Shown: in pieces, positions 15,163-23,342 of the stretch
Layout of the letters: each line of letters starts with the position of its first letter
Numbering within the stretch: position 1 is the first letter of the stretch
Position numbers and translations under genes: made by a program
Origin: Pirellulaceae bacterium
GTDB lineage: Bacteria; Planctomycetota; Planctomycetia; Pirellulales; Pirellulaceae
Assembly: GCA_026989685.1 (NCBI GenBank)
Contig: JALSIV010000379.1
Coordinates: forward strand, 1 to 45,970
DNA: 45,970 bases
Direction of reading: 5' to 3'
The notes under the pieces: model-generated
What the model saw: the letters and a program-made list of their open reading frames with translations, nothing else
What the model was told of the DNA's origin: nothing
The model's database searches: none

Positions 15163-16769
15163 CCAAGGCTGAGGCGATGGCTCCTCAGGTAGGCGATGAA
15201 GCACGCGAGCCGCGACAGAGCACGCTGAGCCACTGGTTCAATCCGATCCTGGTCAAGGAAGCGCGGCAGGCAGCCAGCAGTCCGGCTTTCGCCGGCGTGC
15301 TGCTGACACTCATCGCCGCACTGGCGGGATGGACCATTTTCACAGTCGCCATGGCCTCGCCGACCGGTGGCTGGGGACGGTCACTGCTGCTGGGCTATGC
15401 CTGCATCCTGTCGTTCGTGATGCTCGTGATCGTTCCCTGGATGGCCCACCAGTCGATGGCCAGCGAACTTCAGGGAAATACGCTCGAGCTGCTGATGATG
15501 AGCTCGATTTCCCCGGGCCAGGTGATTCGCGGAAAACTGCATAGCGTCATGGCCATCGCGGGAACCTTTTTTTCCGCGATGGCACCCTGCTTCGCGTTCG
15601 GCTATCTGGCTGGAAACGTGAGTCTCCTGCAAGTGTTGTCCTTCTTGGCGACGGTACTGTTGGCTTCCTGGTTTCTCTCGTCGGGCGCCATCTTCCTGGC
15701 AGCCCTCCGGCGAGTCTCGCCGCTGGTCGTGTTCTTCGGGCTCGGACTGGTACAGATCGCCGGCGGGATCGCCTTTGGACTGCCGGTGTGGTTCCTCGCA
15801 CAATTGGAATCCAGCACCGCGACTTGGCGCTGGCTTCATGTCGAGCACCCGGGAGTGGCGATCTCCGTCGTCGCGATGGCCCTGGCGGCCATCTCCCTGT
15901 TCAACGCGGCAGGGGCCGCCAGTCTGACGTTTCCGGCCGCCAATCGGAGTTCACCCCTGCGATGGCGATTGCTGGTGCTGGCCACGACTGCCATGGTATT
16001 CCTGGTCGCGATGTTTGAAGCCTTCGTCTTCGACGACGAGCCGGTCGTGGTGTTGTCGGTCCTCTTTTTCATCGTCTGGCTGGGAATCGGCTCGTTACTG
16101 GTCGCCGAGCGCAGCCAAATGTCGAGTCGCGCCCGCCGCGCGTTTCCCGCATCCCGCTTGGCCAGGATCCCCATCGCCTGGCTGATCCCGGGCAATGCTA
16201 CCGGCTACCTGTTCGCCATCTCGGTAGTCTGGGCGTACAGCCTGGTCGTGGCTTATTTGTTTCGGCGCCCCGTGCTATCGCAAATCTACGTGATTCCTCT
16301 CATTCTCTTCGTCAGCGCAAGTTATTACACTTTGTTCCTTGGGCTAACCCGATTCATCTTGGTACTGCTCCGCCGCCGCACGCCCCGGGCAGGGTTCGGC
16401 ACGTCTTTTTGCATCTTGGCAGTACTGTTGGTGGGCGGGCACTTCGTCGGCTGGGCATGCGACTTTTACAGTCTGTATCCGTTCACGCAAGCCTCGTTCA
16501 CCATGGGCGGATTTCTGTCCTGGCCGCGTGCGTTGGAGATACTGTTGACGACGCAAACCGCATCTTTGCCGATGGGTGGAGTTCCCGGCTCTGGCCCAGC
16601 CTTCGTCCCGGTATTGGTCGGATCGTTGGCCGCGCTGGTGGTGTTGCTGACGTTGCCGGCGGCCGCCGCACAGATCTTCGCACCGACCACGCCGGTTCCC
16701 CACGCCGTGGAAGTGGCGACTCTGAGTCGGCAACCCGCCAAACCGACCACCGACCCGTTTGCCGACTGA
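15159..16769 (+). CDS. ABC-2 type permease (cassette copy 2)
   Basis: 536 residues, almost the same length as copy 1 (537), with a matching arrangement of hydrophobic segments. NPILVKEARQ at about 29-38 precedes the first helix, and the amphipathic coupling element is MASELQGNTLELLMMSSI. The shared AANRSS-x-LRWRLL motif lies near the middle. It closes the second cassette; the neighbouring gene (ric) is convergent 138 bp away. A clear T-tailed terminator is not visible there, only short palindromes near 16810-16835. Substrate unknown; export inferred from family. Confidence 0.87.
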   Translation: MTKAEAMAPQVGDEAREPRQSTLSHWFNPILVKEARQAASSPAFAGVLLTLIAALAGWTIFTVAMASPTGGWGRSLLLGYACILSFVMLVIVPWMAHQSMASELQGNTLELLMMSSISPGQVIRGKLHSVMAIAGTFFSAMAPCFAFGYLAGNVSLLQVLSFLATVLLASWFLSSGAIFLAALRRVSPLVVFFGLGLVQIAGGIAFGLPVWFLAQLESSTATWRWLHVEHPGVAISVVAMALAAISLFNAAGAASLTFPAANRSSPLRWRLLVLATTAMVFLVAMFEAFVFDDEPVVVLSVLFFIVWLGIGSLLVAERSQMSSRARRAFPASRLARIPIAWLIPGNATGYLFAISVVWAYSLVVAYLFRRPVLSQIYVIPLILFVSASYYTLFLGLTRFILVLLRRRTPRAGFGTSFCILAVLLVGGHFVGWACDFYSLYPFTQASFTMGGFLSWPRALEILLTTQTASLPMGGVPGSGPAFVPVLVGSLAALVVLLTLPAAAAQIFAPTTPVPHAVEVATLSRQPAKPTTDPFAD

Positions 16770-16907
16770 AGCGCGATGGGAAGGTAAGTTCACCGCAGCG
16801 AGACGAAACGGCCGCGACGCGTCGAGTCGAATTCGAGTTTCTCTTCCCAAGACAGCCAGCCCACAGCCTGCATCACGAGAGCCCTGTAGCGCGTATCGCG
16901 TCCCCCG

Positions 16908-17642
16908 TCACCTCCCTTTTGGCGATGCGGCCCCCTCCTTCTTCTTGGCTCCCGGAAACAGAATGTTGTTCTCTTTGTGAATGTGTTGATGAAGATCGAA
17001 CTCCAGCGCCTCCAGGGCCTCGTAAAGAGCCTGGTACGCGCTGCAACCGTCGTCGGGAACCCGATAGTCGCCCGTCGTCGCTCTCAGTTGCTTCAGCAGG
17101 GAACCGGCCTGATCATGTTCGTGCTCCATCATGGCGATCGGATTGGCGACCGATCCGAACGGAAAACGGGGCGGCTCGCCGGCCGTTTCCAACACTCGGA
17201 TCGCCGGAAAGAGAATCCGCTCCTCTTTCATCAGGTGAGGTTCCAACTCCGCTCGCAACAGGGCGAACTGTCTCTTCACTTCGCTGAGCTCCGGATGCTC
17301 GGTTCCGTGAGCCGCCACGACCTTGTCGATCAGATCGGTCAACCGCGGCAACTCCGTCTTCAGGTAATTGTGATGCGTCTGTTCGATGTGGTCGCACAGT
17401 TCCGTGAGTGTGCAGTCCTGCCAATGGACCTCGCTCCCAGCATCCCGCTGCCGCGTTTGTGTCACTGCGCCATCGATTTCGCCGACAACCGCCCCACAAT
17501 CGATGCCCGCCGCTTGGCATGCTTCCGCCAACGTGCGATCGCCGCCGCAGCAATAGTCGATTCGATGAGATTCCAACACGCGCGCCGCTTCGGGAAACCG
17601 AGCCACCAGGTCTCCCAGTTTCATTTCCGGATCGGCAGCCAT
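16908..17642 (-). CDS. ric: iron-sulfur cluster repair protein Ric (YtfE/ScdA family)
   Basis: 244 residues. The N-terminal ScdA_N (DUF542) domain holds VLESHRIDYCCGGDRTL with the diagnostic DYCCGG. The rest is a hemerythrin-like four-helix di-iron domain with the expected His/Glu ligands: HIEQTHHNYL, HLMKEERILFP, MMEHEHDQA and HQHIHKENNILFP. These proteins help restore Fe-S centres damaged by nitric oxide or oxidants, acting in the cytoplasm. Length and domain order are normal for the family. The 5' leader carries three perfect tandem copies of CTGAAGC. Nothing around it is an NO-responsive regulator, so control cannot be read from context. Confidence 0.95.
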   Translation of the reverse strand: MAADPEMKLGDLVARFPEAARVLESHRIDYCCGGDRTLAEACQAAGIDCGAVVGEIDGAVTQTRQRDAGSEVHWQDCTLTELCDHIEQTHHNYLKTELPRLTDLIDKVVAAHGTEHPELSEVKRQFALLRAELEPHLMKEERILFPAIRVLETAGEPPRFPFGSVANPIAMMEHEHDQAGSLLKQLRATTGDYRVPDDGCSAYQALYEALEALEFDLHQHIHKENNILFPGAKKKEGAASPKGR

Positions 17643-17655
17643 GGTTGTCTCCTGT

Positions 17656-17676
17656 CTGAAGCCTGAAGCCTGAAGC
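17656..17676 (+). repeat. three tandem CTGAAGC heptamers
   Basis: CTGAAGC is repeated perfectly at 17656, 17663 and 17670, in the short space upstream of ric. The unit length of 7 is the same as in the large array before ribBA, though the sequence differs. Confidence 0.9.
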
Positions 17677-17752
17677 CTGTCGAAAAACCCATAGCCCCAG
17701 CGAAAGGTATCCCGATCCCGTCCTCCGCCACACGCCGCATCGACTCCCGCAT

Positions 17753-18667
17753 CTAACCGGCTGCGTCATCGTTACCGGCCGTGCGGGCATCGGCGCACAG
17801 GGAATCGTCCTGGCAAAGGGTCCCCGTCTCCGGGTCGACCCCATGATAGCGGGCGATGATCTCCCACGCACGGCCGGGAGCGTCGGCAAAATGGATCAGA
17901 TCAAGGTGCTCGTCGCGAATCACGCCTTCGTCGGCCAGTCGCTGAAAGTCGATCACCGATTTCCAATACTCCGTACCGTACAAAATGATGGGAATGTCCT
18001 GCATGCGCTCGGTTTGCCGCAGGGTCAGTGCATCGAACAGCTCGTCCAACGTACCGAACCCGCCGGGAAAGACGACGAGCGCTCGAGCCCGCAGCAGAAA
18101 GTGCATTTTTCGCATCGCGAAATAGTGGAACTGAAAACAGAGCTCGGGCGAAATGTAGCGATTGGGGAGCTGTTCCTCCGGCAGCGTGATATTGAGTCCG
18201 ATCGATTTCGAACCCGCGTCATAGGCCCCGCGGTTGGCCGCTTCCATGATGCCGGGACCGCCCCCGGTGATGATCACGAAATCGCACTGCCCGTTGCACT
18301 GGCATACCAGCGAAACGATCCGAGCGAACTGGCGAGCCTCGTCGTAATAGTGCGACTTGGCCAAGACGCGTTCGGCTCGAGCCAACGCGCGCCGCCGCTG
18401 CGCATCGTCGGGGGCTTCGGCGAGTGCGGCCCGCGCGGCAGCGACCCGCTGCTCGGCCTCGGGGCGCTCGACAATCTGCGTACCACCGAATACGACGACG
18501 GTCGAGCGGATCCGCTGCTCTTCCAGTACGATCTCCGGCTTGAGCAACTCGAGCTGAACCCGCACGGGCCGCAATTCGGGACGTTGCAAGAAGTCGGTGT
18601 CGAGTTCCGGCAACCGATAACTCGGCGAGTCGAGGATGGCCTGGCGGTCGGGTGGAGTGCGGTTCAT
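17753..18667 (-). CDS. LOG-family (TIGR00730-type) protein, possible independent start inside the fusion
   Basis: This is the C-terminal 304 residues of the longer frame, listed because it may also be made alone. ATG 18667 has AAAGGA about ten bases upstream. Diagnostic motifs are GGGPGIMEAANRGA and PGGFGTLDELFDALTLRQTE, the nucleotide-binding signature of the LOG/lysine-decarboxylase-like Rossmann family; proven members hydrolyse nucleoside monophosphates to free base and ribose 5-phosphate. The N-terminal ~100 residues (with QRRRALARAERVLAKSHYYDEARQFARIV split by charged helices) match the long subtype of the family. Cytosolic if made alone, membrane-tethered if only the fusion exists. Family call is strong; physiological substrate unknown. 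Confidence 0.7.
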   Translation of the reverse strand: MNRTPPDRQAILDSPSYRLPELDTDFLQRPELRPVRVQLELLKPEIVLEEQRIRSTVVVFGGTQIVERPEAEQRVAAARAALAEAPDDAQRRRALARAERVLAKSHYYDEARQFARIVSLVCQCNGQCDFVIITGGGPGIMEAANRGAYDAGSKSIGLNITLPEEQLPNRYISPELCFQFHYFAMRKMHFLLRARALVVFPGGFGTLDELFDALTLRQTERMQDIPIILYGTEYWKSVIDFQRLADEGVIRDEHLDLIHFADAPGRAWEIIARYHGVDPETGTLCQDDSLCADARTAGNDDAAG

Positions 18668-19738
18668 GGAGTCATGGTCCTTTCGCGTCAGAGAAGACGT
18701 CGCCGAAGTGTGTGTCGAAGATGAATCGGTTGCCGGAAACACGACGTGCCGCAGCGACCACGCGGCCACGGCCGTGATGGCCAGCGGCACAGTCCACATC
18801 GATACCGCCGTGCCGGTTGCGGTCCAGGGAAACAATTGTGTCCAGGTCTGCCATCCGAGCACGCCGATCAAGACGTACCAAAAAAACAGACCGAACAGAC
18901 GCCGCGGCCGGATCAGTCGCTGCCAGTGGAAAACGGCAGCGGCAAAGGCCGTGAGCGCCACGAGCCAGGAGGCGAGTTGCCAACCGAGTGTCAGGTGAAG
19001 GGCCACACTGGCCGCCATCCACGCCGGTGGGAACACGCGGGGAGCCCGGCTACAACAAACCAGTGCCGACAAGTACCCCAACAAAGCGTGAATACCGAGA
19101 TGGGCCGCCCTTTGCTGCCAATCCGCCCACCCGCCCAGCCAACTTACGGCAGCGGCCGGCTGTGCCAGCCCCGGGATCACCACCGGCAGCAGACACGCCG
19201 TCGCCAGACTGGGCACGAACAAACGCGCCGGGACGCTCCAGCCGTCCCGTTCCATTAGCAGCGCGGTCAGCAAACAACTGAGCAATACCAGATGAAGACT
19301 CACGGTGCCCCACACCAGTGCAGCGGGTGGGCGCGCGCCGAGTGTGTCGTGCGGCACGTTGGCCAATCCCCATCCTCCTTCGACAACGGCCACCACCAGG
19401 AATAGCGCTGCAAAGATTGCTTCTACGGTGGGATAGCGAGCTGAGATCGGATGGTCGCAGTCGCGACAGCGTCCTCCGAGCAACCAATAGCTCACAATCG
19501 GAATATTGTCGTAGAACCGGATCGGATGGTGACAAGCCGGGCAGTGAGACCCTTTTTGCGACAGGCTTTCGCCTCGAGGCAATCTCCAAACAACGACGTT
19601 GACGAAACTCCCGATCATCGCACCGACCACCGTCCACCAAGCGACCAGGAAGATGGTCAGTGGATCGAACGAAACGTACCAAGATGGAAAAACAGCGGGT
19701 GCGATGGCCATCGAGCCTGTGATAGGGGTTGCAGGCAT
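17753..19738 (-). CDS. prepilin-peptidase-like membrane protein fused in frame to a LOG-family protein
   Basis: One uninterrupted 661-residue frame. Residues ~25-335 are a polytopic membrane region with the N-terminal domain of type IV prepilin peptidases: GAMIGSFVNVVVWRLPRGE, then the zinc-type pairs CPAC (66-69) and CRDC (91-94) around YDNIPIVSYWLLGGR. The aspartate-protease motifs are altered: the first reads LLMERDGWSVPARL (Glu where Asp is usual) and the GxGD motif reads GWAD at 203-206, so peptidase activity is doubtful. Residues 358-661 are a complete LOG-type protein. No stop codon separates them. The start at 19738 is a choice; 19711 is possible, and neither has a strong ribosome-binding site. 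It is divergent from the thioredoxin gene. Either a true fusion or two genes whose stop was lost. Confidence 0.7.
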   Translation of the reverse strand: MPATPITGSMAIAPAVFPSWYVSFDPLTIFLVAWWTVVGAMIGSFVNVVVWRLPRGESLSQKGSHCPACHHPIRFYDNIPIVSYWLLGGRCRDCDHPISARYPTVEAIFAALFLVVAVVEGGWGLANVPHDTLGARPPAALVWGTVSLHLVLLSCLLTALLMERDGWSVPARLFVPSLATACLLPVVIPGLAQPAAAVSWLGGWADWQQRAAHLGIHALLGYLSALVCCSRAPRVFPPAWMAASVALHLTLGWQLASWLVALTAFAAAVFHWQRLIRPRRLFGLFFWYVLIGVLGWQTWTQLFPWTATGTAVSMWTVPLAITAVAAWSLRHVVFPATDSSSTHTSATSSLTRKDHDSMNRTPPDRQAILDSPSYRLPELDTDFLQRPELRPVRVQLELLKPEIVLEEQRIRSTVVVFGGTQIVERPEAEQRVAAARAALAEAPDDAQRRRALARAERVLAKSHYYDEARQFARIVSLVCQCNGQCDFVIITGGGPGIMEAANRGAYDAGSKSIGLNITLPEEQLPNRYISPELCFQFHYFAMRKMHFLLRARALVVFPGGFGTLDELFDALTLRQTERMQDIPIILYGTEYWKSVIDFQRLADEGVIRDEHLDLIHFADAPGRAWEIIARYHGVDPETGTLCQDDSLCADARTAGNDDAAG

Positions 19739-19890
19739 GCGAAAACGTGGGGCGGCCTCCCTATGTCGCGCCGTGGAACGTGGGAACCGCCACCCGCTCA
19801 TGGTAATGCAGGGGGGCGGTCCGGCACAGTAGCGGCCTTTGCCGCTTCCGGACTCCGAGAATCGGGGATGCCCAGAGTGGGGCAATGCCG

Positions 19891-19896
19891 TACAAT
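19891..19896 (+). promoter_or_regulatory. candidate -10 box for the thioredoxin-domain gene
   Basis: TACAAT lies 85 bp before the start at 19981 in the divergent space after the prepilin-peptidase-like gene. No clear -35 is seen, so confidence is low. Confidence 0.3.
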
Positions 19897-19980
19897 GAGG
19901 AAGAACCGGGAAAGATTCCACGGGTGGATCTTTCCAACACGCTCTCGATCACGGCACTGTTTTGGCGGAAGGAAGACATC

Positions 19981-22900
19981 ATGGGCGCCTCCCACGGCCC
20001 ACAGCTACAATTCGCATCTCGGTGGCAATTCGCATGTCAGTGGCTCGGTGGCCGATACCGACCTCTGGCGATGATCGCCATATGGACATCCGCAGTCTTG
20101 ATCACCGCCGGCTGTCAGTCTTCCGACGACGCCGACCAACAAGGTCAGGCGAGCCGGTATGAGGTGGTCGAGGAAGAGGATGCCTCCTCGGCCGACACTT
20201 CAGCCTCGAAACCTTCCTCGGAATCCGCCGCGCCGAAATCGCGGCAGCAATCGTCACCCGAGCTAGCTGCGAATTCACCTGCGAGCTCGCGTTCGGATTC
20301 CCCCACTGCGAAACCGGACCGCCCAGCCATGTCGGCGGGCGCCTCTGCCGCCCCGGGGGCGACCGGCCGCTCGTCGACGCCGTCTCAACCGTCAAGCGGC
20401 CGTACTTCCCGATCTTCGGTCGCCTCCACCGACTCCGCGTCCGCGCCCTCGAAACCACCGCCGTCTAAATCGCCGAGCGAGCTGAACTCGTACGAGGTTC
20501 CCGACGGAACTCCCGAACAGCTCCTCGACTTCATCCGCTCGATCGACGGCAGCATCCAGCAAATTGCCAGCACGATGATCGAGCCATCTCAGCGGGCGCT
20601 GGCTCGCGAGCGAATCCGCCAGGCATTGCTGGCTAAGGAAAAGGCGGGCGGAAAGGCCTACGCAGAATCGGACGACCGCCAGATCAAGTACCAGGCGGCT
20701 CAAGCCAAGCTGGAAGCCCAACTGGGACTGGTCGGGATGGGCGACCGGAGCGTGACCCAGCGCGTGGTCGCCTTCGCCAAGGTCCTCGAGAACGCCGGCG
20801 ATCCCCGATTGGTGCAGAACGGCCGCCAGTTGTTGATTTCGATCGAGGTCGGCAAACTCTCGATGGGTGGCCAGATTGATCTTTCGCAATTGCTCAAGTC
20901 TTTCGAAACGCTGTTCCGCGAGGGGACTCCCGATCCGGCGATGGTCGATGCCGTCCAAAACACGGTGGCCGTGCTCAACCAGACCGGCAACATTGAAACA
21001 GCGCTCAAGTTACTGGAGATGGCGTCGTTATCGCTCGCCAAGAGTGACAACCCCGAGATTGCCAACATCGGACAGGCCTTCGGGCAACAGGTGGCCATCC
21101 AGAAACTGTCCTTCCCCGAGAAGGTAGCGGCCGTAGCCCGCAATCAAACACCGGAGACCGAAAGGGCATTCATGGATGCGCTCAAGGCAATCGAACAAAT
21201 GCCTCAACCGGGAGAGGCCATTCTGTTCAACCTGGTGCAGGCTCTGCGACCGCTGGAAGAAGAAGGCCGTTTCGATCTGGTGCGAACAACGTGCGACATG
21301 ATTCTGCGAGTGTTCGGTGGTCATCCGAACCCGCAGGTTCAAACGGCAGCCAAACAGGAAACTCAAGATGTGCTGACTCGCATCAACCTCATCGGAAAAC
21401 CGCTAAGCGTCGAAGGATTGGCCGTCGTCAGCGGGCAACCGTTGGACTTCAATGCCTATCGCGGCAAGATCGTGCTGGTCGAGTTCTGGGTGGCTGGAAT
21501 CCCGGGCTGGGAACGGCAGGTACCCGAATTCCGCAAGATCTATGAGGAGTACCACCCCTTGGGTCTGGAGATCATCGGCATCAATCTGGACCGGGACCGC
21601 TCGGCCGCCCAAGCCGCTTTCAAGCGTCTGTCACTGCCCTGGACAATCGCCTACTCGGTCGACCCGAACCGGTGCCTGGTGGCCGAACAATGGCGAGTGC
21701 AGTCGATCCCGTTCTCCATCCTGGTCGACCGGGACGGGATCGCCGTCGCTCTTCACCTGAGTCCCGAAGACCTGCGACGCTACTTGGAACAACACCTCAA
21801 GAAACCCTCCTCGGCTCAAGAGCCTCCGCCGAGCAACACGCCGAAAAAGGGTACCCCCAACACCGACTCCAACGGAAAATCCTCCTCCCCGGCGGGGGGC
21901 GAGAAATCGGACGGGAAGACGTCGCAACGACGTCGGCCCGAACACCCGTCCCGCCTGTGGCAGAGTACCTGGTACGTCACGACGGCACCGACGGCCACCG
22001 GCGATGAAGACGAACCCGAATCGACGGCTCAGCAATCGACCAAAGACGACTCGTCCACATCGCCACTGCCCGAAGCCGATGGCAATCCCTATGCGGCTCC
22101 CGACAACGCCTCGGCCAAAGAGCTGACAGCCTACTTGCTGGAAATGGCCGACAAACCGAAGTCGATCCGGGCTCGCCGACTGTTCAAAGAGGCCATGGTC
22201 GACGCCGCCGCACGGTTGCTCGAGCAGCCGCGCCATGACCGCGACAAGCGATTGGCCGCCACGACGTTGTTCGAAACGCTGGACGATCTGGCCTTCGATG
22301 GCGACCGGGCGGCCGACCAACGCCTGTTCGAACTCGCCACGGCCTTGAGCAAGGACTCGCACGCCGCCATCGCCCGCCAGGCCAAGTTTCATCTACTCAA
22401 ACATCGCGCCCTCTCGTCGGCAGACCTGAAACAGCAAGAGGTCGAACAGTTGCTCGACGACCTGTTCGATGTGATGACCCAATTGGAGTCCCTCGACGGC
22501 CGCCACTTGCGAGGGGCTTCGGCAACCGTGCGAGCCATCAATCAACTTGAGGATGATAAGGTCCGGGAGGCTCAGTTTCAACGCTTCGGCAAGCTGTTCG
22601 CACAGAGTTCCGACCTCGAGTTGAAACGCTACGGCCGCAAGTTGGCTCACGCCGAACAAGCCGCCGGCGAGTGGGTCGGCAAGGAACTGATCCTCGACGG
22701 CAACGACGATCTGGGTACTCCGTTTCAGTGGAAGTCGTACCGAGGCAAACTGGTGGTGGTCGATTTCTGGGCGACCTGGTGCGGCCCCTGCCGGCGGGAA
22801 ATGCCGCACCTGAAGCAGCTCTACCAGCAGTGGCACGACAAGGGATTGGAAGTGGTCGGAGTGAATCTCGACAAGGACAGCGATGCCCTTGCCAAGTACC

Positions 22901-23085
22901 TGAAGGAGAACCCGGTTCCCTGGTCGCAATTGGTCGGCGAAGGGGCTCGCGAAGCCGCCCAGCGCTACGGCGTACGCAGCATCCCCACGATGATGCTAGT
23001 CGACGAACAAGGCAAGATCATCGCCATGGCGCATCAAGTCTCGAAACTGGCTCCTCAAATCGAACAACGCCTCGGCCGCAAATAA
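19981..23085 (+). CDS. envelope protein with two TlpA/thioredoxin domains, the first lacking CxxC
   Basis: 1034 residues from ATG 19981 (GGAAGG eight bases upstream). The N-terminus has a hydrophobic segment ending LITAGC (Cys45), a near-lipobox, so it may be a lipoprotein. Residues ~55-165 are Ser/Pro/Ala low-complexity linker. A helical region with repeat-like segments follows. The first thioredoxin-fold domain (~475-605) has EFWVAGIPGWERQVPEF where a redox pair is expected, so no CxxC. A second linker (~620-700) and helical region precede a normal TlpA-like domain (~900-1034) with FWATWCGPCRREMPHL (Cys934 and Cys937) and the cis-Pro motif SIPTMML. It probably acts in the periplasm as a thiol-disulfide enzyme with a non-catalytic partner domain. 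Stand-alone gene; the heptamer array follows it. Confidence 0.85.
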   Translation: MGASHGPQLQFASRWQFACQWLGGRYRPLAMIAIWTSAVLITAGCQSSDDADQQGQASRYEVVEEEDASSADTSASKPSSESAAPKSRQQSSPELAANSPASSRSDSPTAKPDRPAMSAGASAAPGATGRSSTPSQPSSGRTSRSSVASTDSASAPSKPPPSKSPSELNSYEVPDGTPEQLLDFIRSIDGSIQQIASTMIEPSQRALARERIRQALLAKEKAGGKAYAESDDRQIKYQAAQAKLEAQLGLVGMGDRSVTQRVVAFAKVLENAGDPRLVQNGRQLLISIEVGKLSMGGQIDLSQLLKSFETLFREGTPDPAMVDAVQNTVAVLNQTGNIETALKLLEMASLSLAKSDNPEIANIGQAFGQQVAIQKLSFPEKVAAVARNQTPETERAFMDALKAIEQMPQPGEAILFNLVQALRPLEEEGRFDLVRTTCDMILRVFGGHPNPQVQTAAKQETQDVLTRINLIGKPLSVEGLAVVSGQPLDFNAYRGKIVLVEFWVAGIPGWERQVPEFRKIYEEYHPLGLEIIGINLDRDRSAAQAAFKRLSLPWTIAYSVDPNRCLVAEQWRVQSIPFSILVDRDGIAVALHLSPEDLRRYLEQHLKKPSSAQEPPPSNTPKKGTPNTDSNGKSSSPAGGEKSDGKTSQRRRPEHPSRLWQSTWYVTTAPTATGDEDEPESTAQQSTKDDSSTSPLPEADGNPYAAPDNASAKELTAYLLEMADKPKSIRARRLFKEAMVDAAARLLEQPRHDRDKRLAATTLFETLDDLAFDGDRAADQRLFELATALSKDSHAAIARQAKFHLLKHRALSSADLKQQEVEQLLDDLFDVMTQLESLDGRHLRGASATVRAINQLEDDKVREAQFQRFGKLFAQSSDLELKRYGRKLAHAEQAAGEWVGKELILDGNDDLGTPFQWKSYRGKLVVVDFWATWCGPCRREMPHLKQLYQQWHDKGLEVVGVNLDKDSDALAKYLKENPVPWSQLVGEGAREAAQRYGVRSIPTMMLVDEQGKIIAMAHQVSKLAPQIEQRLGRK

Positions 23086-23120
23086 CCGCCCAAGCGAACC
23101 GAAACACAAACAACTGCTCC

Positions 23121-23337
23121 TTCAAATTTCAAATTTCAAATTTCAAATCTCAAATCTCAAATCTCAAATCTCAAATCTCAAATTTCAAATCTCAAATTTC
23201 AAATCTCAAATTTCAAATTTCAAATTTCAAATTTCAGATTTCAAATTTCAAATCTCACCCTTCACACCTCACACCTCACCCTTCACACCTCACACCTCAC
23301 ACCTCACCCTTCACACCTCACACCTCACCCTTCACAC
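23121..23337 (+). repeat. 31-unit heptanucleotide array abutting the ribBA start codon
   Basis: Thirty-one consecutive 7-bp units without interruption. Units 1-19 are YTCAAAT (TTCAAAT or CTCAAAT, one TTCAGAT); units 20-31 are CTCACCC, TTCACAC and CTCACAC, mostly in that three-unit order. After a final CTCCC the ribBA ATG follows at 23343. The plus strand of the array contains a single G in 217 bases. Because 7 and 3 share no factor, the array is open in the ribBA frame, which extends the reading frame upstream, but no start codon lies inside it. It is not a CRISPR: there are no spacers. Confidence 0.97.
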
Positions 23338-23342
23338 CTCCC

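Noticed and set aside
16770-16907. Terminator between the second permease and ric
   Set aside because: Only short palindromes (CGACGCGTCG, TCGAATTCGA) without a clear stem plus T-tract.
23121-23337. CRISPR-like array before ribBA
   Set aside because: Units are 7 bp with no spacers and there are no cas genes; it is a simple tandem repeat.
22671-23342. N-terminal extension of ribBA through the heptamer array
   Set aside because: The frame is open only because a 7-bp repeat gives a stop-free 7-codon period here; upstream it is out-of-frame shadow of the thioredoxin gene.
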